A stretch of DNA of 64,000 bases, taken from contig OZ020268.1 of assembly GCA_963971225.1 (NCBI GenBank), positions 108,030,330 through 108,094,329 on the forward strand, in the 5' to 3' direction. Numbering within the stretch: the stretch's first letter is position 1; each line of letters opens with the position of its first letter. The stretch comes from Melieria omissa (taxonomy: Eukaryota; Arthropoda; Insecta; Diptera; Ulidiidae). Made by a program: the position numbers and the translations under genes. Positions 56,632 to 64,000 of the stretch are shown piece by piece. The notes beneath the pieces were generated by a model. It did no database searches. It was given only the letters and a program-made list of their open reading frames with translations, and was not told the DNA's origin.

Positions 56632-58947
56632 TAATAATAATATATAAATATTTCAATAATTTAAATTTTGTTGAATTTTTAAAATATTTTATTTGTAAAT
56701 TCGTATGCGTTATTATTACAATGAGAACAAAGCACTAATTGTTCTATTAGTATAACCAAAGAAAATAATCGGTTACAGACTTTTGCTACCTATTTGCTCC
56801 TTCAGATTTCCTGATGAATGCTGTGACAGTAAATTAAAAAAAGGAAGTTCTAAACGATGCAAAACATAAACAATAGAAAAACAACAAAAGAAGAGCTGTT
56901 TACATGTTTCTCGAGCTATGTAGCAAAAGCAATCGTCAATACAAAAAAAGCATACACACAAAAACTACAACAACAAAAAACAATAGCGTAGTAACTACGC
57001 CGTAGTTGAAACGACGATCATTGCGCTGGCTGGTGTCGCTGTGAGAAATTTGCACAAAAAATTATTGAGTGACCAAAACAACCACCAACGCCTCAAAGTA
57101 CACAGGAGAAGTGGTACTTTCACTTCATGTGTGTTTGTTGAGCGTAAACTGAAGCGCTTGCGCTCCTGCTGGCACCACTCTTTCCCTTTTGTGGCTTCCC
57201 CCCGCTCTATGAACCTCGCAAACAAAAATTTGAATTTTTGAGCTCAGATGCGCCTTCTATACACTTCATATTCTTTGGTATAACCAAAGAATATTTTTCC
57301 ATACTTTTTGGTATAACTTACTGCATTCAGTGTCACTGCAGTAAATTTCATTGCCTTTACTGTGAATTGCCTTTAGTGTGTTCTCACACACTAATGTTAT
57401 AAAGCAACAAAGACTCAGCTCTCATATGTCATGCACACACTTCTTTTTTGCTTCCCTTCGCTGGCAGCTCTGATTCGATCTGTTTGCACTGAGCCAGTGC
57501 AGTGCAGTGCCGTGCAAAGAGAGAGAGTGTCTTGAAACAGCTTTCAAATCGACAATTGCAGCTCTTTAATTCAGACATATATACGCACGCAGGGCTTTGT
57601 TCGTGCACAGGCAAATGCTTAGAAACTCACACACATACACAGATACACGTATTTACAAGCACCTGCAGCAATTGCCAGCGCGCCATAAGTCAATAGTCGC
57701 AGCTGCGTTCGATATTTGCAAACGTACTTACATACAATTGTATGCAACTGCGTACATACTCGTACATGCATAGCTACAAAACTTGCTATGAATGTCAAAA
57801 GAGTTTGCACTCGATTTTTTTTATTACATTTGTGATTTTTGTAAACTTTTCCAATACGATTAAAGTCAACAAATGAATGGTTTGTAGAAATTAAATGAAA
57901 TTTTTACAGAACAATTTTTAACAAATAAAAAATTTCAAACAAATTTATAAAAAACAAATATTTGTATTAAACAAATGCGCACATTTTCATTTCACGTTCA
58001 CTGTACGTTAACTACGTAACTCTATTGATGCAAATGTATATAAAAAAAAAGACATAAATATGTATATACAAGTATTACACATGTACACAGGACATGTATG
58101 TATGTGCAGTGCTTCAACTATTTTCTGTTTTTAGCGCCAGAGAATCTTTGCCACATCCGGTGCCTCGTCCGCACACACACACACATACACATCTATACGA
58201 GCACACTCACTCGCAGACATGTCTGCATCCGTTTCCGTTGCAATCAATGCCCGGTTTCCTTGATATGTAATGCAGTTTCCTTGTGTGTTTGATATGCAAG
58301 AACTTCCGCAGCAAAATAACAACTTTAAGCATTAAAAACAAAAATGATTTACGACCAAGGCGACCAGAAAACAAAAGTCTATGCGATTGAAGAATGTTTT
58401 TTAGGCTTTAAGGTTCTCCAGTCTAGAGGCTCGATTTTGAGACGATTTAATAATAAAAATAATAAAAAGGAGTGGTAATTTTTACTATTCATGTCTTTAT
58501 CAGATTTTATTGATAACTGAAAAGTATAAAAATTTATAATAGTTGAAAAAAATTTAAAATTAAAATCAGTAGAGGCTGGCAAAGTGGGGACTCAAAAACA
58601 AAATGATATGAAATTTAAAAACAAGGTAAATTCTTATAAAACAAGGATGTAGAATTATCTGAACGTAGCCGATTTAGAAAAAAAATGTTGCACGAAATGA
58701 CTTTTTTCTGAAAACAGATGCCATTTTTTGGCTTTTTTTTCAACTTTGGTAACTTTTTTAAAATAGTAAAAAAACAAATTACAAAAAAAAATTACAAAAA
58801 TATAAAAAATATATAAAAGAAAAAAATCACTTTTTTAGAATTTCTAGACCAGAATATCCCTTTAAGAAAATTATGTGACTTATATACAAAACAAATTTCA
58901 AAGCATAATTTGGTATTTTTTAAGTTTTTCTACATATAAATATTTAA
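56632..58947. other. Spacer
   Basis: Contains a perfect 12-bp inverted repeat at 57268-57294 (ATATTCTTTGGT, spacer ATA, reverse complement). Part of it, 'gtataaccaaagaa', also occurs near 56750. CA-type runs lie near 57630 and 58170-58190. No gene called. Confidence 0.45.
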
Positions 58948-59075
58948 CCCTTAAATGCATGGGGCAATTATTTTCGAATCAATCTAGAGCAAGCAAAAAC
59001 ATGATATAAATTAATTCAACAGATTTAAGAAGGATTTAGGAACTGTACCATATAGATACGCCTTGCATTTAAGGG
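58948..59075. mobile_element. TTAA-flanked MITE, 128 bp
   Basis: TTAA on both sides (58944-58947, 59076-59079) and perfect 12-bp inverted ends CCCTTAAATGCA. The pattern TTAA plus CCC termini suggests piggyBac-type mobilisation. No coding capacity. Confidence 0.75.
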
Positions 59076-59253
59076 TTAATATCGATAAAAAAAGTGATTG
59101 ATGTTAAAACGTTGTCCAAAACTTATTTCGTTTCCTACGAACCACTAACTATTTCTCCAACATGGGAAGTCACTAGGACGACAACTTTGCGTGGTTACAC
59201 AATGAGCCACTTAGGCAAAGTTATGTACTTGAGACAATCACTTAACCTGAATA

Positions 59254-60479
59254 CGAGTGTTGCCTTTTATATTTTTTCGAAATGAAATTGCATTTTGTTA
59301 TCATGAAAAATGGTTTTATTGCTTTTCAAAGTATTCTCCTTGAAGATTTATACACTTTTGCATGAGCTCAAACCAATTATAGAAGCACTTTTTCCTACTG
59401 AGACACCTCCAAAACATGGTTTTTGAATGCTTCAGCAGCATCTTCTGGCGATGAAAATCGTTGACCACGCAATTTTTTTTAATGTTCGGGAATAAAAAAG
59501 AAGTTATTGGGTCCTAAATTAGGGTTGTATGGCGGATGACCCATTAAATCGATGCTTTGGTCCATCAAATAAGAGGTTGTTTGAGCCGATGTGTGAGAGC
59601 GCGCATTGTCCTGGTGAAGAATGATTCGGCGTCGGCGGTTGTTTTTCCGTCAAACAAATTGTTGTGTACCACTCTGAATTTACCGTTCTACGTTGTTCTA
59701 ATGGCACAGTAGCCGAAGAAACAGGCGACCATTTGCTTCGATGTGCTGCGCGCCCGAACAACTTTTGTTGGATTTGGCTTGTCTTAGAAGACCTACACGG
59801 TCCATTGCTGTTTTGTTTCGAGCTCATACGCATATATCCATGATTCGTCACCTGTCACGATCTTATAAACGTCATTTTAAGTACCGCGATTGAATTTTTC
59901 CATCATTTCTTTGCACCAATCGACACGAGCCTTTTTGTGAGCGATTGTCAAATTATGCGGAATCCAACGAGAACAAATCTTTCTGACAGCTAAATGTTCA
60001 TGCAATATGGAATGCACGGCCGTGAAATTAATGCCCAAGGATGCCTCTATCTCATGGTATATCACATGACGATCTTTCATTATCATTTCATGCACAGCAT
60101 CGTTGGTTTCTGGCACAATGACCGATTTTTGACGACTTTAACGCATTTCGTCCTGGAGCGAACGGCGACCACACTTGAATTCGTTAAACCAGTTATAAAT
60201 TGTCTTGAGGGTTGGTGCTTCATCACTAAATGCCGAATGCAGGCGATCGAAGCATTGTTGGTGAGATAATTCACTTCGGAATTCGTAAAAAATTATTACT
60301 CGAAAATGTTCACGAGTTCACAGATGTTCACATTTTTTGGCCGAGATGAATTTTTCAAGTCCGTGTAAACAACACAAATGGCGCTTGAACATCAAAATGT
60401 TCTAAGAATGTTTATTGTAAAAAATGACAAACTTTTCAATGGCAATCTCAGATTTTTCGAAAACTTACTAGACCAACCC
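59254..60479 (-). mobile_element. Inactive mariner element, minus strand
   Basis: A nearly full-length but decayed mariner. Read on the minus strand, the N-terminal region is near 60330-60120 (SHQQCFDRLHSAF, YNWFNEFKCGRRSLQDE). A well-preserved DNA-binding section follows at 60116-59877. The catalytic core and C-terminus occupy 59876-59300, ending in 'CINLQGEYFEKQ' as I read it. Flanking TA and weakly matching ends ('gtgttgccttttat' against 'gggttggtctagtaag') set approximate limits. Confidence 0.82.
59300..60340 (-). pseudogene. Mariner transposase pseudogene
   Basis: The frame 60116-59877 reads VPETNDAVHEMIMKDRHVIY ... HSILHEHLAVRKICSRWIPH and ends in a stop at 'NRGT'. The first catalytic region (TGDESWIYAYE) follows in the next segment. 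Further on, phrases continue in shifted frames (EQRRTVNSEWYTTICL). At the third catalytic position the text reads GPNNFFF where mariners have SD/ND-FFLF, so the last Asp is replaced by Asn. Stops, shifts and this substitution mark it as dead. Confidence 0.8.
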
Positions 60480-62273
60480 TATTGAAAAAATATACAAGAG
60501 GCAGCCTACGAATAAAACCTTTAAGCTTTCCAGTCAGCAATAGCTGCAGTTTCGTTCGCTGAACTTCCTTAGAACTAAGCTGTTCAGATTAGTAGAAGAA
60601 ATAGAAGAACTTTATAGCTTGGGTGGAATTGTTATTCGACAGCCACTTTATTGTAACTTGAACTGTCCTGGTGATTTCGACAATGTAACTATTTCGAGTC
60701 TACAGCTTTAAAGTGATTTGGGGTAAGAAGGGTAGGAAGGAAGTACGTACCCAGGCTTCCTTTTACTTCTTATAACCTGAGTTATATCACTCTGTAAATA
60801 AGTCAAAGTATATTATTTATTAGGCAGTTTATATAATTTTCAACTGGATAAAGACATTTGAACAATTCTTAATTGCATTATAACTGCTCTGAAGCCCATG
60901 CTGCTGCTTGCTGTCGAGGTCATTGGCCGCAAACGGCAAATGCGGCATTCGAATTAAAATGCGCACATAAAGCGATTCGAACTGGCATTGTGCTCGACAG
61001 CCAACGCAATAAACACTAAATAACATTTGACTTTATTGCATTTCTTGTGCAAATGTTGCAGTTTGCAAGTTGGTCGTTGCGAAACGCAACAAAATATTGC
61101 ACACTAATATTGATTTACGAAGAAAGCTACAAATAGTAAAAATTACAATAATCTATTTTGTATACAAAAACTTGCTAAATTATATAAAATAGTGATCAGA
61201 TGTTTTAGAAATTGTGCAGCATAAATGAATTCGAAATTGTTAAATAACAACGTTGGCTGCTGGCTCGTTGCAATAAATGCGCGTTACGTATACGCTCCGG
61301 CGTCCAGGCCGAACACTTGGCTGACTGCCAGAATTGTTCAGTCGACTGTCGGCTATGTTGACTGCCTGCCTGCCTGCCTGCACACATTTGTCGCTCAGCA
61401 ATGCATATGCAAAAACAACAACAACAACAACAACAACGAAAGTAAACTGCCAACGACAATCGGTAGGGGAAAATCTTATCAACACACTGTTATTGCACAA
61501 TTTATTGCGCAACATTTTATTACTGCATATTGTGCGCCACTTTGCTTTTGTTTATATTCATGCAATGCGCAAAAAAAATCCATACATACATACATATGTG
61601 TGTTTATGTCTATATCTACGTACATGTGTTTGGATGTGTGTATGTGTGTGCGTATGAGCAGCGCCGTCCATGCATGGTGACCAGTCATGGCTGCTGTTTT
61701 ATGCATAATTCATTAAACGTCCGAAAACAATGCTGCACAAATTTGCCAACTCTTGTCGTCTCTTTCATGCACCGTACATCAGAGTCTACATTCGGCGCTC
61801 AAAAGCGCGTACCAAATCGCAATACGCTGCTGTGTTGGTGTGTATGAAAATTGCATTTTTATGGAAATGACAACCAAAAAAAAAATTATTAAACACAGCG
61901 CCCACACAATGGTCGAAACAATGCTTGCAACAATGATGCCAACAATAGAACTCACACCAACGCACACACACACGTACATAAGTGTCCTAAGTGGAGCCAA
62001 ATGAAAAATCAAAAGAGCTCAGACAAAACAAAGTGTTGTGATTTGTTATAATGGCGCTATTGTCCACTGGAAGTGTTAATGAAGACAGTCGCTGGTGGCT
62101 TCTTTCGAAATTTGCATTTTTTTCATATGTTTTTTTGTATGAATGTTGTTATTTATTAAAGTGTGGAAACTAGTTTACAATTTATTGTGAAAATTGTTTA
62201 TTTTCATTTAATAAAATTATTTGATTTCATAGATTCAAAGAGACTTTGTTGAATTTGTTAATGAATAGCTTAA
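60480..62273. other. Spacer
   Basis: No gene called. Contains (CCTG)n near 61363-61380, a CAA run at 61415-61436, and TG/CA runs near 61630-61650 and 61965-61975. Open frames over these are of biased composition. Confidence 0.45.
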
Positions 62274-62481
62274 CACATTCGAGACGACGATTTTTTTCGA
62301 TGCATTGTACACAGTGAAACCAATGCAAAATTGATTCTTCCTGTACTTTACAGATTTCATTAGTTCCAGAAAAATCCTATTTCGACGACTAGTTTACTCA
62401 GAATAACTGATAATTGCACATTACTGTCTTATAGCCTTGGAAATCCATTGCACACACGGTGTGCAATCCGTCTCGAATGGG
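62274..62481. mobile_element. TTAA-flanked MITE, 208 bp
   Basis: TTAA at 62270-62273 and 62482-62485. Ends are CACATTCGAGACG on the left and, reverse complemented, CCCATTCGAGACG on the right: 13 bp with one mismatch. No coding capacity. Same design as the element at 58948 but a different terminal sequence. Confidence 0.72.
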
Positions 62482-62864
62482 TTAAGTTGAAGCTGTCTTC
62501 TTCATCTGTTTTTTTTTGTTTTTCCTATAGTCAGTAAGTTCCTTATGTTCATTGGCTTATTAAATAAATAAATATATAAATATGGGGGCTATTCAAATCC
62601 AGGCTGAACTCACAGTAAGGAACAAAGTTAAAATGATCTGCTATAGAAATCAAAAATCAATTTTTACACCAACTATCAGGCAGCAAAGCAGGCACAGATC
62701 GCCATTGAAAAGCTACACACTTCTCTAGATTTTCGACTACATGCTACAAAATATCCAGTGCGCAGGCGTAAAGACGAGGGGGTGGAGGGGGGTATCGAGT
62801 TGTAGAGATGGAACAACGACTCATCAATGAAATAAAAATATAAAATTAATGAGTTTAATAACTG

Positions 62865-62995
62865 AAAAGAAGTCCGCCGAAAACCTGGCTGAACACAATC
62901 AAGAAGGACATGCAATGTAGAAACGTTAGTGAGGAGACAACACAGGATCGTACTACTTGGAAATATCGAACGAGGAGAGCCGACCCCAACTAGGA
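62865..62995 (+). pseudogene. LINE ORF C-terminal end fragment
   Basis: Reads RRKTWLNTIKKDMQCRNVSE, then ETTQDRTTWKYRTRRADPN and a stop. This is the typical 'W...I..D......DR..W......ADP' terminus of several LINE reverse transcriptase proteins (RTE/CR1-like). Only the tail is present. Confidence 0.65.
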
Positions 62996-63129
62996 GAAGG
63001 CTGGGAGAAAGGAGAAGAAGAATAGCTGATAAGAACTCACGACATGTAAATTAAGACTAAGAATGGCTCCATGACACACATACAAAATGGATAAATTGAT
63101 TTTGTTTCATGATGGACAAAAGCGGATGC

Positions 63130-63363
63130 AAAGAATTGATTGATCTAAACTAGTTCTTCATATATGAGACATTGTCTTATTAGTCAATATGCCAAGAAAC
63201 TGAGACTGATTTGCTATGACTTTTGTAGACGCTGCAGGAATGAAGATTGCGAGAAAAGCGTTCAATATTTCCTTCAAAAATGTCCAATGCTTGGAGGAAC
63301 ACGTTTCTGGTTTAGAGAGGCAATACTCTTTAAGCTGCCTAGTAGACCTGAAGTAGACTAGAA
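63130..63363 (+). pseudogene. LINE ORF2 tail with cysteine motif
   Basis: The frame 63164-63361 reads YDFCRRCRNEDCEKSVQYFL, then QKCPMLGGTRFWF. It matches the C-X2-C ... C zinc-like motif at the end of RNase H-bearing LINE ORF2 proteins. The usual His before the last Cys is not evident. A short, isolated relic, independent of the fragment at 62865. Confidence 0.6.
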
Positions 63364-63548
63364 CGCGGTTCATAAGAGCAACTAACTGCTGCTCGAACAT
63401 AAAAAGCGAATAGAAGGAGAACTACTTTTTCTGGCCTAACTGATGTCTTCGAGAGGACAACTTGACTCATCAACATATATCATAGATTAACTTATCTTGA
63501 GATAAGGTTGGTTGGTTGGTTTAGTGGCTGCCTCTGTATGAGATAGAT

Positions 63549-63638
63549 GAGTGTTTTTTTCAGCTCAAGCCAGGTATCGAACCTGGGGCGCTCGGTATGA
63601 GAAGCCAGCGCGCTACCCGCTGAGCTATCGAGGCCGAC
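63549..63638 (-). mobile_element. tRNA-Met-like retroposed sequence (SINE or tRNA pseudogene)
   Basis: On the minus strand, GGCCTCGATAGCTCAGCGGG provides an A box, CTCATA fits a Met (CAT) anticodon loop, and CAGGTTCGATACCTGG is a strong B box with T-stem. The sequence then ends in an A-rich tail. The stretch is flanked by the 10-bp direct repeat TGAGATAGAT (63539-63548 and 63639-63648), as expected for LINE-mediated insertion. Stem mismatches argue against a working tRNA. Confidence 0.7.
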
Positions 63639-63648
63639 TGAGATAGAT

Positions 63649-64000
63649 TAGTTAGGAATGACGTTTTAGTGAGCACACTTGGAGTCCTCAAAGACCCATA
63701 ACGATAACCGAAGTGAGTGTAGACAAGTCCCTGTCATGCTGTGTTCAAAACTGAGCGTCGAATGAATTTGGCTATGTCTTCCAGAGGCTATGCTCTTCAT
63801 GCTATGAAGAGCAGGGCACTGCATAACAGGTTCTACATAAATTCGATTTTCTTCTTCTTCTTATCCTTGCAGCGAACCCTCTCTAGTCTTGAAAGGATAA
63901 GACAAATCCTTCTTTCTTTGTTTCAGTGCTCTGTAACGACAACTGTGAGTATACAAAGTGTTGCTTTGATAAAAGACACAAAATTCTCTTCTCTCCAGTT
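63649..64000. other. Right edge of window
   Basis: No gene called. A pyrimidine tract ending in 'ccttgcag' at 63849-63872 looks like a splice acceptor, but the following sequence has no open frame I can support. Confidence 0.4.

Overview
This window is eukaryotic, AT-rich and dominated by introns, intergenic sequence and repeats. Its gene, transposons and repeats fit a higher fly (Diptera), most likely a tephritid fruit fly. That assignment is inferred from the receptor gene's near identity to my memory of its Drosophila counterpart and from the mix of mariner, Tc1-like, hAT, piggyBac-like, Ty3/Gypsy, LINE and tRNA-derived SINE copies. There are no operons, prokaryotic signals or CRISPR arrays.

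The one host gene I can recover is the 5' part of an AMPA-type ionotropic glutamate receptor subunit on the minus strand (GluRIA-like). It appears as four exons: exon 1 with start codon and signal peptide (25825-25717), exon 2 (7771-7619), exon 3 (7340-7213) and exon 4 (2994-2865). Splice sites and reading phases join without a break (phase 1, phase 1, phase 0), and exon 4 ends in phase 1. The rest of the gene lies beyond the left edge. Intron 1 is about 18 kb and intron 3 about 4.2 kb; both are packed with mobile elements.

Layout. 1-2.9 kb: dimeric satellite split by a deleted mariner, plus intron. 2.9-7.8 kb: exons 4, 3 and 2, with a dead LINE and an AAAAT microsatellite in intron 3. 7.8-25.7 kb: intron 1, holding a SINE, a hAT MITE with 8-bp target duplication, a LINE fragment, a structurally complete 5.25-kb Ty3/Gypsy element with two matching 214-bp LTRs (11883-17135), a degraded Tc1-like copy and a 1.87-kb TTAA-flanked piggyBac-like element. 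25.7-28.9 kb: exon 1 and its CAA-rich upstream region. 28.9-31.1 kb: a DD37E-type Tc1/mariner relic and a second deleted mariner. 31-39 kb: AT-rich DNA with a degenerate ~200-bp tandem repeat. 39-45 kb: two clusters of an ACATC pentamer satellite sharing a longer module. 46-47 kb: a mariner with an intact D,D34D core but no N-terminus. 47.5-52 kb: pentanucleotide microsatellites and a duplicated module. 52-58 kb: a possible promoter/5' exon, tandem duplications and a truncated, intron-containing hAT transposase start. 58.9-64 kb: two TTAA-flanked MITEs, a dead mariner, LINE 3'-end fragments and a tRNA-Met-like retroposon.

The most intriguing structures are the hairpin-bearing tandem repeats in the Gypsy leader, the set of TTAA-flanked elements (two sharing a GGTCTGGCCAGACC-type palindrome), and the dominance of five-base periods among the large simple repeats. 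All comparisons were made by eye, without alignment or database search.
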